Assembly: GCA_964017045.1 (NCBI GenBank)
Contig: OZ024808.1
Location: 24,411,918-24,475,917, forward strand
DNA length: 64,000 bases
Source: Omphiscola glabra
Taxonomy: Eukaryota; Mollusca; Gastropoda; Lymnaeidae
Direction of reading: 5' to 3'
Of the stretch, positions 21,607 through 33,899 are shown one piece after another. The notes beneath the pieces were generated by a model that did not search any database, had not been told where the DNA came from, and was given only the letters and a program-made list of their open reading frames with translations. The first letter of the stretch is position 1, and every line of letters starts with the position of its first letter. The translations under genes and the position numbers were made by a program.

Positions 21607-22941
21607 ATGGGCAACATTTTTCTACCGGAGTCCAACTCTAACAAGACTCTGTCAATCCTTCGGGACCAGATCATGAATTACTACTACAGTGGTCAGCAGA
21701 ATACGAACAAGCGTGAGCGGGACTTTGGCCAGGTCATTTCTGTGATCGTCTTACCCATGATCTCATTGGTGGGAATTGTGTGTAACTTCCTCACCACTAA
21801 GGTCGCCAGAGCCCACGGCCTGAACAAAAGCTACAATATTTTAATTTTCGCCCTTGCCGTCGGCGATGGGATCTTTCTCGCGGGGGTCAACAATCTTATC
21901 CTCATCATCAGCATGATACAAGGTACCTTCGAGCTTCGTTATTCTGAAAATCTATCTCTGTTCCTGTATGTCTGCTATCACATCCAGAATACCATGGATT
22001 TCTACGGACGATACCTCGCGATGACGCTTCCGACGTTGATAACCTTGGAGCGTTCCGTCGCATTGTACTTTCCGCTTCAATTCTCAAGTATCGTCACACC
22101 ACATCGCACAAGAGTATCGGTCTTTCTTGTAGCCATCATGCCATTACCTGTATTCGCATACTTTTGTGTACTGCATCGATTCGGTTATCTGTTGGTCCCT
22201 GCGACAAACACCACCGCGGGATACCTCATGCGGTCAGAATATTTCATCAGACACTTGGAGGAGAACACACTGGTACAAAATGCCTACTTTATCATTAGCG
22301 GACCGCTACCAAATGCTGTAGTTCTCATTGGGAGCATCGCCATAGTGGTCAAACTCAAGCTTGTCATCAGATCGCGTAAACATTTGCTGACGCCAACCAT
22401 TCGAGGTTCTGAACCAGCCATAAGTAAACACAATGCCCAGCCATGTAACCTGCATTCTCCAAATGCAGAAACCCAAGAAGAGTGTTACCGAGCGAAATCC
22501 AGATCTATCCAAGTTGATGCTGCTTTACCCAAAAGCATTTCGGACCCAGGAAAACAGATCGCCGGGCGTGATACAAGCCCACACGCATATTTGCAGCATG
22601 CTTCAGCCAGGCGTGTAGCAAACCCTCCTGGTACCCCCGTAAGGGGCAAGCAAATTTCTCACGCTGAAAAAGCAAAATCAGTCAAGCTCAAAACCAACCA
22701 AGAGAGAACGACGTTGATGCTGGTGTCTTCTTGTGTCGTCTACACACTGGCTGTATCGTTCAAAAACGTTCCGAACCTTTGCCTTTCAACCAGCGACTGG
22801 GAGTCGAACGTGGGCTTCGTCATTGATAGGAGCAGCCAGCTTGTGATATGCATCAACAGTGCATCCAACTTTTTAGTTTACCTTATCTTCAATAGGAGGT
22901 ACAGACAGTCGCTTAAACAAATCATTCGTTGCAGGGCATGA
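21607..22941 (+). CDS. Rhodopsin-like 7TM receptor 3, candidate chemosensory GPCR
   Basis: 444 residues, single exon. It starts MGNIFLPESN, nearly the same as receptor 4, which supports the start. Seven TM segments follow the same plan as receptor 2; TM1 keeps Asn60 (GIVCN), TM2 has FALAVGDGIFL, TM3 ends LERSVALYFPLQ (Glu-Arg-Ser in place of DRY), TM6 holds TLMLVSSCVVYTL and TM7 INSASNFLVYLIF with helix 8 RRYRQSLKQII. Potential N-glycosylation at NKT near residue 12 and NTT in the second extracellular loop. The intracellular loop between TM5 and TM6 is about 110 residues and is the least conserved part. No clear polyadenylation signal close downstream; a 1.2-kb 23-bp repeat array begins about 250 bp after the stop. 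Ligand unknown. Confidence 0.88.
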   Translation: MGNIFLPESNSNKTLSILRDQIMNYYYSGQQNTNKRERDFGQVISVIVLPMISLVGIVCNFLTTKVARAHGLNKSYNILIFALAVGDGIFLAGVNNLILIISMIQGTFELRYSENLSLFLYVCYHIQNTMDFYGRYLAMTLPTLITLERSVALYFPLQFSSIVTPHRTRVSVFLVAIMPLPVFAYFCVLHRFGYLLVPATNTTAGYLMRSEYFIRHLEENTLVQNAYFIISGPLPNAVVLIGSIAIVVKLKLVIRSRKHLLTPTIRGSEPAISKHNAQPCNLHSPNAETQEECYRAKSRSIQVDAALPKSISDPGKQIAGRDTSPHAYLQHASARRVANPPGTPVRGKQISHAEKAKSVKLKTNQERTTLMLVSSCVVYTLAVSFKNVPNLCLSTSDWESNVGFVIDRSSQLVICINSASNFLVYLIFNRRYRQSLKQIIRCRA

Positions 22942-23191
22942 AATTAAGAGGTCTTTTGAGTTAACTTACTTAAAACCTAGTGATGATCTAGTTTCCAAAG
23001 ATATTTAAATAATGGCATTATGTATAATGAAAATTAATTAATCATGCTCAAACTTTTCATAGCCACCGTGATAATCACACCACATTTAAAATTAATTCAC
23101 TCCATTTTTTAATTTAAAAAAAAAAAATTTTTTTTGAGAACTCAACATGGATTCTATTTTTGAACACTTGACACATTTGCATCTATTGCCC

Positions 23192-24430
23192 CCAGGACAT
23201 ATGATTTGACTACTAAAGGACATATGAATTGACTACTAAAGGACATATGAATTGACCACTAAAGGACATATGAATTGACTACTAAATGACATATGATTTG
23301 ACTACTAAAGGACATATGATTTGACTACTTAATGACATATGATTTGACTACTAAAGGACATATGATTTGACTACTAAAGGACATACGATTTGACTACTAA
23401 AGGACATATGATTTGAATACTAAAGGACATATGAATTGACTACTAAATGACATATGATTTGACTACTAAAGGACATATGATTTGACCACTAAATGACATA
23501 TGATTTGACTACTAAATGACATTATTTGACTACTAAAGGACATATGATTTGACTACTAAAGGACATATGATTTGACTACTAAATGACATATGATTTGACT
23601 ACTAAATGACATATGATTTGACTACTAAATGACATTATTTGACTACTAAAGGACATATGATTTGACTACTAAAGGACATACGATTTGACTACTAAAGGAC
23701 ATATGATTTGACTACTAAAGGACATATGAATTGACTACTAAATGACATATGATTTGACTACTAAAGGACATATGATTTGACCACTAAATGACATATGATT
23801 TGACTACTAAATGACATTATTAGACTACTAAAGGACATATGATTTGACTACTAAATGACATATGATTTGACTACTAAAGGACATATGATTTGACTACTAA
23901 ATGACATATGATTTGACTACTAAATGACATATGATTTGACTACTAAATGACATTATTTGACTACTAAAGGACATATGATTTGACTACTAAAGGACATACG
24001 ATTTGACTACTAAAGGACATATGATTTGACTACTAAAGGACATATGAATTGACTACTAAATGACATATGATTTGACTACTAAAGGACATATGATTTGACC
24101 ACTAAATGACATATGATTTGACTACTAAATGACATTATTAGACTACTAAAGGACATATGATTTGACTACTAAATGACATATGATTTGACTACTAAAGGAC
24201 ATATGATTTGACCACTAAATGACATATGATTTGACCACTAAATGACATATGATTTGACTACTAAAGGACATATGATTTGACCACTAAATGACATATGATT
24301 TGACCACTAAATGACATATGATTTGACCACTAAATGACATATGATTTGACCACTAAATGACATATGATTTGACCACTAAAGGACATATGATTTGACCACT
24401 AAATGACATATGATTTGACCACTAAAGGAC
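23192..24430. repeat. 23-bp satellite-like array, about 54 copies, with higher-order structure
   Basis: Unit core gacatatgatttgactacta plus aag or aat. Marker monomers lacking two bases (gacattat) occur at 23518, 23631, 23813, 23949 and 24131, and gacatacg at 23675 and 23993; markers recur every 318 bp, a higher-order repeat of 14 monomers. Right end switches to gaccactaaatg monomers. Confidence 0.96.
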
Positions 24431-24711
24431 ACGTAACGAATTTCCATTATATTTATCAATGACAAAGATCCATAAGCTGCAATACAATTGTTCTATTTAT
24501 ATATTTTTTAACCTCTCAAGTTGAAGTAAACGAACAACAAGGAAACACTAAAGTTATCAAACCTTTTTTTAAAGTTAACATGACAACACAAAATGACAGA
24601 ATGGTAAATGAGATAGTAAAGCTCTGATTTAAAGTAGACCCATCGTGCTGTTAGAGTGACCTTATCTATTCTAAAAGGTTTACGAAGCGGACTGGTGACA
24701 TCAAGCATGAC

Positions 24712-24810
24712 ACATAATCATGTCAAAAATGACAAATAATCATGTCAAACATGACAAATAATCACGTCAAACATGACAAATAATCACGTCAGTCATGACA
24801 AATAATCATA
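24712..24810. repeat. 22-bp repeat with internal dyad
   Basis: About 4-5 units containing catgtcaaacatgacaaata; tcatgtc and gacatga-like halves pair within the unit. Confidence 0.8.
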
Positions 24811-27800
24811 TCGAAAACTGAAGGGAAAAAAAGTGAAATGATATTTTTTTTTTTACAAACTCTGATTAATATCTTATTATATATAATCTAATATATATAT
24901 AATCGTGAAAGAGGTTAAAGCTCCACTATGAAGCACTATCCAGTGCTAGAAATATCTGAAGAGAACAGAACTGCACAGCCAAGTATGCCTTGAGTCTTGT
25001 CTACTTGTAAAATCCTTCACTGTAAATGTCATTGCCAAAACTTGTACTGTGGACATCAGAGGAATTAAAGCTAGAGATTGAGACCAAAACAATTTTAAAT
25101 TCTGTCAATAAAATTGGTTTGAAAATTAAATTATAATTCATTTTTTCTTTGCAAAGAGTACTACAAACATCAGAGGTATTCTTCTCTCTTACCCTTAAAA
25201 CAGGTCTAGTAATTTTTCTAGAGCCTAGTTTATAAGAATTAAATTATCGACTGCAAAAAGAATCCAAAGAAATCCATATAATGTAACTGCTGGGCAAGAT
25301 TTCCTATGCTGTAACAGAGTTATTTCAATCACGTTGAATGAGGAGATTCAAGTTATCTTTCAAGCATAAAATTAACAGGCACACTGCTGAAAACCCAGCT
25401 TCAAAGATTAGAGAGAAATAGTTTTAGTGACAAGGCTTGAACACAACACAACAAGGAATATTGAATGGCTCTGGAGTTCAGATGAAATCTTTTGGATGGA
25501 CAGTCATACTGTACACATGTTTCGACCGGCAGAACATCTAGAGGGGAAAACATAAAAGATCTGGAAGTATAACAATTTATGACATTGTTTTCTATTCTTT
25601 CTGCCAATAACAGAACACACTAGTGTATGACGTTTTTTTATTAATTCACACGGTTTGATGAGAAAGTCCATCCGAAGAGTCCTATGAAAATAATGAAGAA
25701 AGAAAATGATGCAGTGGCAATTATTCAGTTGATAAAATCCAGCAATGAAACTAACAAAAGGCTGTGCGTATTGTTTTACACATTTGGTGAAGTAAATAGA
25801 AAATATATGTAAACAAAAATAACCAACCTCAGTAACATATTTGGCTTCCGTAACAAGATATGTCTTTTTTTTTCGTAGCACGAAAATTAGGTCAATGCTG
25901 TTACAAAACTACAGTAATAAAGCATTGCGTTAGAAGCTCAACATTTCTACATCACGTCTAATTCAATTATTTTGCTAACAGTATATTTCACTCTGGTACA
26001 AGCCATGAACAAATCTGGTTCAATTATTTTAAGTTTCACTCTGGTGCAAGCCATACACAAATACATCATGACAAAAACTACATCCCCTCGAGGTGTGATG
26101 AGATGAAGCACAACTCACATCACACAAATTAAATTGGATGCTTTTGTTCAAATTAAACATTCCATAATTGCACAATTATTTTATAGGTAACAGAACATAA
26201 AAATATTGACTGCCAGTAAGTGAAATTATGATGATATTAAGGTTGACAAAGCTTTCAGGGGAAAAAAAAAAGAGAAATGTTTCAATTCAGAAATGTTCGG
26301 TTTCCTAATCTGATGTTTTCCAGCACACTCTAAGCAGAAAGTGTAACATGGATGGTCCAAAATTAATGTACTGCAATACAAATAATGTAGAGGCATTGGG
26401 GATCTTTCCCAGAAAACTCAAATTTAAATCGAAGCTGGTAGATATTTAGTCTAGTTATGACAATAATCATGTTGGTCACATTGACAAAAAAAACTCTACT
26501 GCAATACAGACCTAACATGAAAAAATTATTTGTTTAAAAGTAAATGTACGAAAAACTTGGGACATAATACCGCCAGCACCTGGTAACAAGATAGAAGGCA
26601 CAGAGTTTTGAAAAAATGCACACAACTTGTGTTTCTAATAAAAGTTTATCACTTGGGTACATTCATCGATGTAACATCAGGGCAAGTTGAAGGCAAGGGA
26701 GACAAAGGAGATTCAGGCTTTACGGTCAAAAGATACCTAGAAAGCCACTGTTAAGACCTTCTAAACGTGCTGTCTTAAGGCCCTGGGCTTTCCACAAACT
26801 TAAACTGGTCTTGGCTCCATGTTTTAGTCAGACAAATCTAGTCTCTAAATAATATCTCCTACTGTTAAATGGTGTACAGAACTGGCTACATTGCATTCCT
26901 CACTTCTAGCTCATGTACTGGGCTCTCTCAGCTCTTCCATACTTTTATCTACAGAAACTATTATTCCTAGCTAATTACTGTAATACGATTAAACACCTTA
27001 CCGATTCGCAAGTGAAACTCTAATTTGGACACATTCAGTCTTGTACTTGTATTTTGAAGGAGGGCATTTGTCAATGAAACAATTAATCTCAAACAAAGGA
27101 ATATATAATTAAATTTTCAAAAATCCTCAAACCCAGGCTCACTCAGTCAGGGACTTGAACTCAAATGTTTTATTTTAACTTTGACTTCATCAAGCTACAA
27201 GCCACTCTTACACAGGGAACAAAAATAAATAAATAAAAAGAAGCAGATTTTGAAAATATTTTCAAGTCTTGTAAAAGTCTGTCTGTTTACCAAATACATT
27301 TTTAAGACTTAGATATGTTTAGGGTGGCACAGAAATCTTAGGACATCTTAGGAAATCTTAAGAAATCTTAGGACATCTTAGGAAATCTTAGGACATCTTA
27401 GGACATCTTAGGACATCTTAGGAAATCTTAGGAAATCTTAGGAAATCTTAGGACATCTTAGGAAATCTTAGGAAATCTTAGGGCATCTTAGGAAGGAAGT
27501 TAAAGGAGAATCAAGTGGAGTCAAATTTGAAATAATGTTTTCAGAGAAAAGGAAGACAATGAAGGATTTCAATGAACCTACAAATTTGGGCATTATGATT
27601 GAAATTGTTGGGGAAGACACACCAAGATGTAAACGAGCAATAGAGCATCAATTGTGGCCAGAATGTGAACAACTAATGGTGGAACTGAGACTTTAGGAAA
27701 AAAAAAGTCAAGCTTACGTTCCTCGTCAAGTCAAACGATGTGCTTAACTGGCACTTTGTTGGACTGTAATGTCATACACTATAACTCTTACCTAAATACA

Positions 27801-28138
27801 CTACTTATTTATTCCATCATGATTTCTTCCAAACAACTACAACAACTGGGTTATTGTTAAAAAAAAATAATAATAATTCATGTGCATTGAATGACAATGT
27901 ACTAAGAAAGCTAAACTGACTTTTCTTCTATTCTCCAACTAGACTTTATGTTAAATGCAGAGTCTGATATATTACATTTCAGACCAACCATCTGAGGTAC
28001 ATAGATTAGTAATACATTAATACATTTTAACTAAATGCTTTGACGAGATGTTTTTAACAAAAAACATTTGAAGACAGACTCACACATTAAAATGTCACCA
28101 TTATCACTTGCCAAAAAATGAAAAGAACGTTTACTCAC
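24811..28138 (-). other. Repeat-poor AT-rich tract downstream of PHPT1, possible extended 3'UTR
   Basis: About 3.3 kb with little repeat content except a 10-bp array (taggaaatct / taggacatct) at 27333-27495. No frame of note on either strand. Its even composition and position after the PHPT1 stop would fit a long 3'UTR, but no boundary can be read. Confidence 0.35.
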
Positions 28139-28282
28139 ACAACCAACTAACCACATAACCGCCTAACCACATAACCGCCTAACCACATAACTGCCTAACC
28201 ACATAACCGCCTAACCCCATAACCACCTAACCACATAACGGCCTAACCACATAACCGCCTAACCACATAACCGCCTAACCAC
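28139..28282. repeat. 16-bp repeat
   Basis: Unit cgcctaaccacataac, about 9 copies. Confidence 0.93.
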
Positions 28283-28465
28283 CTGGCATTGGACATGGAA
28301 TTAAATACAAGACAAACTTTGATTGGACACTGGTTATTATTATTATTTTTTTTTTTTAATTCCAGAGTGGCAACACATACACCTTTTGACAAGACACGTA
28401 TTCTACTATTCTGCGAGAAACAAAAATCTTTGTCTTACTTGCACCATGAAATACCAATCTCATGC

Positions 28466-28471
28466 TTTATT
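28466..28471 (-). other. PHPT1: Candidate polyadenylation signal of PHPT1
   Basis: AATAAA on the minus strand about 350 bases after the PHPT1 stop. Further signals occur downstream, and the unusually repeat-poor tract 24.8-28.1 kb could be an extended 3'UTR, so the real end is not resolved. Confidence 0.35.
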
Positions 28472-28818
28472 TCTATGATTTTACATTTTGACAAATAATT
28501 TAGTTAACATTGCAAAGACATATACAAAGACAAAAAAACAACATTTATAAGTCAATATAATGAATCTTAAAACATTCCATTACAAAACAAATTTGACAAA
28601 AGCAGGCATCTTCTTTTGGTCATCAACAAGGCACCTTTCATACATCACCATGGCCCTGGTCAAAATTGCAATGGACTGCCGACAATCACAGACCCAGCTG
28701 TTCTTGCTGTCCAGTGTGTCCCCCGAAACAGTTGTGTCCAGCACCGACCCCCCTGTGAAAACCCCTCCAGCACCAAATTTCCAGGATGACCCCGACCCCC
28801 ACCTCCGTCCGACCTCCC

Positions 28819-28914
28819 TCAGTACCCCTCGTTGCTCCAGGTTATCTGATCGTAGTCCTTGTACTTCCTCAGCAGCAGTGAATGGGTGATGGAGTGATCC
28901 GCTTGGCCGTATTG
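28819..28914 (-). CDS. PHPT1: PHPT1 last coding exon (phosphohistidine phosphatase C-terminus)
   Basis: On the minus strand a pyrimidine-rich acceptor (ttgtccccag) is followed by 31 codons and TGA. The peptide runs from QYGQADHSITHS to KYKDYDQITWSNEGY. It aligns with the C-terminus of animal PHPT1 (14-kDa Janus/ocnus-family phosphohistidine phosphatase), which has YGxAxHxIS, a KYPDYEVTW-like segment and ends DGY. PHPT1 is a cytosolic enzyme removing phosphate from phosphohistidine on proteins. The exon starts in phase 0 with CAA, matching the phase-0 end of the exon at 56920-57044. The stop is followed by a long AT-rich non-coding tract; the nearest AATAAA on this strand is at 28471-28466. 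Identification rests on remembered family pattern, not a search. Confidence 0.87.
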   Translation of the reverse strand, partial: QYGQADHSITHSLLLRKYKDYDQITWSNEGY

Positions 28915-30216
28915 CTGGGGACAATAAAAATACAAGTTATTTACTGGCCACACACAAAATAAGATATATATACTCATTATATAGACATTATACTAATTGG
29001 ATAATTAATAAGACAAGTGTCACACTGTATTGATTGAATGATTGAGATCTCCATAAATCACCAAGACAAGAACAAAAATACAAACAAAATAAATATAGCC
29101 CGCCAAACATTGGCGACAGCAATGCGTGATATTCCCATTTACAAAAGTTACTTGACAAAACATGAACTCGAGTAACGCACATTTAAGAATCCCAATTTTT
29201 GCTACACCCCTTCCCCCATGATGCGTCACTGCACACATTTTATTTCACGCCCATGAACTATATTAAATAATCTGATGTCCCAACCACTTTTAAACCGAAT
29301 ATTTATTACACCATACTTAAATTGAGACGATTTCATTTTCCGAAAAGAAAAGATCATATTACGCACCAAACGCGGTTGCGTTATTTAACCAGTGAAATAT
29401 CCTCATCAACACCAGGCACAATCCCATCAACATTCATAGGAGCCATAATGATCAATAAATTGATCTTGGGCCCTTAATATATAGAAGAAGAAGAAACATA
29501 AATCATTTAGCGTAGTTATGGGGAATTATATTCTTGCGCGCTAGCCGGAGATGGAAGCAGTCACAATACAAGCCAAATATATATAAGAGATTATGACTAC
29601 AGAGCTGTTATGCCTTCAAATCATTTTATGACATTAACACATAAACACTTAAAAACAATGTTAAAAGGAAAAAATAGAATTAAACACTTATTTGCAACAC
29701 ACAAAAAACTAATCAGTTTCCACTGTTTTAGGGAATCAAAATGATGAATAACTCAATTCAAGAGTTTCTCTCCAATTCATGGGTCGCCCATGATTATTCT
29801 TGGACACGAGAGGCTGTTAGCGGCCACTGCGATCAAAACAACAAAATTAAAACATTTCTGCAGCGACACTGTTGCTTGAGGCTTTCAATGAACGAAAAAG
29901 TGGAAACATATCAAATAAAATAACGTTGTTTTGACAATATGGAAAAAAAAAACTGGAGCAGTTTCATTAATATCATAACTCTTTTCATTTCCCGACAGCC
30001 GTTTCAACTCGATGCACAGTCGCTGCCGTAAATCGGTGCTCAATCAACTTGACACGTGCATACACTTCCATCCTAGTAAATCTACTGCTGCATTAGGTGC
30101 ACGCAAACAAGCCGGGAGCAATGCAATACTACCAATACCATGATGGAAACTTTCCATATTGCAATGTCATTTTCAGACCATGTTTAGCTTGCCGTTAAAT
30201 TTCAGACGTAAGTTTT
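28915..30216. other. PHPT1 intron, proximal part
   Basis: Apart from the LINE tail at 29421-29495 and the patch at 30193-30230 shared with 20336-20384, I see only AT-rich unique sequence. Confidence 0.5.
29421..29495 (+). mobile_element. Second 3' end of the same LINE family
   Basis: Shares taggagccataatgatcaat, ttgatct and gggcccttaatatatag with the LINE at 48.5-49.3 kb, ending in a gaagaagaagaa tail. It lacks the MITE and so shows the family's uninterrupted 3' end. Confidence 0.65.
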
Positions 30217-31570
30217 AAAAGTCGACCAATCCTACAATCCCGACCCCTAGTACTGTCGACCAGTTACTGCCGACAATCTCGACCCCTAGTACCGTCGATC
30301 AGTTACTGCCGACAATCCCGACCCCTAGTACTGTCGACCAGTTACTGTCTACAAATCCCGACCCCTAGCACTGTCGACCAGTTACTGTCTACAAATCCTG
30401 ACCCCTAGTACTGTCAGCCAGTTCCTGTCTACAAATCCCGACCCCTAGTACTGTCGACCAGTTACTGTCTACAAATGCCGACCCCTAGTACTGTCGACCA
30501 GTTACTGTCTACAAATCCCGATCCCTAGTACTGTCGACCAGTTACTGTCTACAAATCCTGACCCCTAGTACTGTCAGCCAGTTCCTGTCTACAAATCCCG
30601 ACCCCTAGTACTGTCGACCAGTTACTGTCTACAAATGCCGACCCCTAGTACTGTCGGCCAGTTACTGTCTACAAATCCCGACCCCTAGTACTGTCGGCCA
30701 GTTACTGTCTACAAATGCCGACCCCTAGTACTGTCGGCCAGTTCCTGTCTACAAATCCCGACCCCTAGTACTGTCGGCCAGTTACTGTCTACAAATGCCG
30801 ACCCCTAGTACTGTCGGCCAGTTCCTGTCTACAAATGCCGACCCCTAGTACTGTCGGCCAGTTACTGTCTACAAATCCCGACCCCTAGTACTGCGACCAG
30901 TTTCTGTCTACAAATGCCGACCCCTAGTACTGTCGGCCAGTTACTGTCTACAAATGCCGACCCCTAGTACTGTCAGCCAGTTCCTGTCTACAAATGCCGA
31001 CCCCTAGTACTGTCGACCAGTTACTGTCTACAAATCCTGACCCCTAGTACTGTCAGCCAGTTCCTGTCTACAAATCCCGACCCCTAGTACTGTCGACCAG
31101 TTACTGTCTACAAATGCCGACCCCTAGTACTGTCGACCAGTTACTGTCTACAAATCCCGACCCCTAGTACTGTCGACCAGTTACTGTCTACAAATGCCGA
31201 CCCCTAGTACTGTCGACCAGTTACTGTCTACAAATCCCGATCCCTAGTACTGTCGACCAGTTACTGTCTACAAATGCCGACCCCTAGTACTGTCGACCAG
31301 TTACTGTCTACAAATGCCGACCCCTAGTACTGTCGAACAGTTACTGTCTACAAATCCCGACCCCGAGTACTGTCGGCCAGTTCCTGTCTACAAATCCCGA
31401 CCCCTAGTACTGCGACCAGTTTCTGTCTACAATTCCCGACCCCTAGTACTGTCGGCCAGTTCCTGTCTACAATTCCCAAGCCCTAGGACTGTCGGCCAGT
31501 TCCTGTCTACAATTCCCAAGCCCTAGTACTGCGACCAGTTCCTGTCTACAATTCCCAAGCCCTAGGACTG
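30217..31570. repeat. 40-bp minisatellite, about 33 copies
   Basis: Core cgacccctagtactgtcgac followed by cagttactgtctacaaat. Many units carry a GTCGAC palindrome; variants gtcggc and gtcagc occur in mixed blocks. Confidence 0.96.
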
Positions 31571-32007
31571 ATTTTGATCGAATGTAGAAAACACACAAAA
31601 TAGATCAATAACTTAAAAAATAGTAATAATAAACTCTAACCAGGAGTAGCACATTTTCAACACTCTCTAGGATCCGACACTGGTATTTACAGTATAATTC
31701 TGAGCCACATTTAATAATGGATTCGATCAGCTGACAAACAAGCTCTTACAGCAGTGTTATCTGCACAATGTTTTTAATGGACTGACTGACGCCGGCCGGG
31801 GGGCGGGGGAGGGGGCGCAGGTCCAGTGCTTTAGGCCACTGCATTCAACTGTCGTTTTGAAGGACACATTTAGGAAAGGACTGACCTCTCGGTGAGTTGT
31901 CGTTAGCTTCTATTACACTGATATTTAAAGCTGGCCAACGACTATTTGAAATTTTGTAAACGTTATCTAACGATACGTCCACATGCAGTTATGCATGAAT
32001 GTATAGT

Positions 32008-32320
32008 AAGGTTTAGTAGTTAGACTATTGAATGTATAGTAAGGTTTAGTTAAACTATTGAATGTATAGTAAGGTTTAGTTAAACTATTGAATGTATAGT
32101 AAGGTTTAGTTAAACTATTGAATGTATAGTAAGGTTTAGTTAAACTATTGAATGTATAGTAAGGTTTAGTTAAACTGTTCAATGTATAGTAAGGTTTAGT
32201 TAAACTGTTCAATGTATAGTAAGGTTTAGTTAAACTGTTCAATGTATAGTAAGGTTTAGTTAAACTGTTCAATGTATAGTAAGGTTTATTTAAGCTATTG
32301 AATGTATAATAAGGTTTATT
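32008..32320. repeat. 30-bp minisatellite, about 10 copies
   Basis: Core atgtatagtaaggtttagtt followed by aaactattga. Ends about 140 bp before the start of receptor 4. Confidence 0.95.
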
Positions 32321-32462
32321 AAAACCACAAGAATATCATGTGTATTTGTGCGAGATCATATGAGCAAGTTAGCAATAGATTTTCTTGGCTTAAAAAGTCA
32401 TAATTTCATCAACTTTGAATTTAATCTGCGCAGATTGTTTTTACTTGGTCAAACAGTAGGTC

Positions 32463-33899
32463 ATGGGCAACATTCTTCTGCCGGAAGCAAACTTTAACAC
32501 GAATCTGTCAATCACACGGGGCCAGGTCGTCAATTTCTACTTCACTGGTCAGCAGGGCACTACCAAGAAGGAGCAATATTTAGGTCAGATCATGTCTATA
32601 ATCGCCATACCCGTCATCTCATTCCTGGGTATTTTTTGCAACATTCTCGCCGCCAAGATCGCCAGAGCCCACGGTCTTAACAAAAGCTACAACATTTTGA
32701 TTTTCGCCCTTGCCGTGGGCGATGGCATCTTTCTCGCGGGCGTCAACAATGCTGTCCTAATGATCTACATGCGACTCGGCACTTTCGGACTTCATTACTC
32801 GGAAAACCTATCTCTGTTCCTGTACGTCTGCTATCACATCCAGAATACCATGGATTTCTACGGACGATACCTCGCGATGACGCTGCCCACGTTGATAACA
32901 TTCGAGCGCTGCATCGCGGTGTACTTCCCGCTTCGACTATCAAGCATCGTCACACCACACCGCACACGGGTCTCCATCTTTCTCGTAAGCATCGCGCCGT
33001 TACCTGTATTCGCTTACTTTTGTGTGCTGCACCGATTCGGTTATCTGTCGGACCCTGCGACAAACACATCCGCGGGATACCTCATGCGGTCGGACTTCTT
33101 CATCGGACACTTTGAGGAGTTCAGCATCGTCTCTCATGTCTTTTTTATCGTTAGCGGACCGCTGCCGAACGCCGTCGTTCTGGTAGGGTGTATCACCGTC
33201 GGCGTCAAGCTCAACATTGTCATCAAGTCTCGTAAACAATTGTTTAAGCGGCCCATTCCAGACTCGGAGCCCAGCGGCGGTAGACGACACACCGCCAAGC
33301 CGTGTTCCTATGATGCAGAAGCCGATCAAGAAGCGCACAACGTAACACCAAGATGCACCAAAGACGCCGCAGCTTTACCCAAAGTCGACTGGCTGAACCG
33401 TAAACGAATTGATTCGTGTTCTCGTTCGGGAAGTGCGAAGCAGCTCTCTGATCTCGGAGAGGTGGAAAAAGATTCAGATCCGAGCAAAGACGGCCGCAGA
33501 CGCGATACACGTCCAAACACATATCTGCAAAATGTATCGGCCAGGCGCGAAGCAAACCCACTGAGCACCCACACGAGGGACACACACATGTCAGATGCTG
33601 ACAAAGAAAAATGCATGAAGTACAAATCCAATCAGATAAGAACGACACTTATGTTGGTGTCGGCGTGTGTCGTCTACACGTTGACTGTGTCGTTCAAGAA
33701 CATCCCAGCCCTTTCCTTCACGACCACCGAATGGGAGTCGAACACTGGCTACGTCATAGAGCGGTGCAGCACATTCGGGGTATGCATTAATAGCGCATCA
33801 AACTTTTTAGTCTACCTCATCTTTAACAAAAGATACAGGCAAACTCTCAGACATCAGCTGAAATGCTGCAGGGGAAAATCAAGCGGGCGTGTAAGTTAG
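32463..33899 (+). CDS. Rhodopsin-like 7TM receptor 4, candidate chemosensory GPCR, inside the PHPT1 intron
   Basis: 478 residues, single exon, the longest paralog. MGNILLPEAN start, TM1 with FLGIFCNIL, TM2 FALAVGDGIFL, TM3 ending FERCIAVYFPLR, TM6 TLMLVSACVVYTL, TM7 INSASNFLVYLIF, then NKRYRQTLRHQL and a Cys pair as helix 8 and possible palmitoylation site. The extra length lies in the third intracellular loop (about 145 residues, charged, with repeated Arg-Asp and Lys-Asp pairs). The gene lies on the plus strand within the 28-kb last intron of the minus-strand PHPT1 gene. AATAAA at about 34521 is a candidate polyadenylation signal. A 30-bp minisatellite ends about 140 bp upstream of the start, so little unique promoter sequence is available. 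Confidence 0.88.
   Translation: MGNILLPEANFNTNLSITRGQVVNFYFTGQQGTTKKEQYLGQIMSIIAIPVISFLGIFCNILAAKIARAHGLNKSYNILIFALAVGDGIFLAGVNNAVLMIYMRLGTFGLHYSENLSLFLYVCYHIQNTMDFYGRYLAMTLPTLITFERCIAVYFPLRLSSIVTPHRTRVSIFLVSIAPLPVFAYFCVLHRFGYLSDPATNTSAGYLMRSDFFIGHFEEFSIVSHVFFIVSGPLPNAVVLVGCITVGVKLNIVIKSRKQLFKRPIPDSEPSGGRRHTAKPCSYDAEADQEAHNVTPRCTKDAAALPKVDWLNRKRIDSCSRSGSAKQLSDLGEVEKDSDPSKDGRRRDTRPNTYLQNVSARREANPLSTHTRDTHMSDADKEKCMKYKSNQIRTTLMLVSACVVYTLTVSFKNIPALSFTTTEWESNTGYVIERCSTFGVCINSASNFLVYLIFNKRYRQTLRHQLKCCRGKSSGRVS

Noticed and set aside
23192..24430. CRISPR array
   Set aside because: Repeats are directly adjacent with no unique spacers, and the window is clearly from an animal.
28580..28924. 114-codon minus-strand frame over the PHPT1 last exon
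   Set aside because: It is in a different frame from the PHPT1 peptide and runs through the acceptor; the spliced frame explains the region better.
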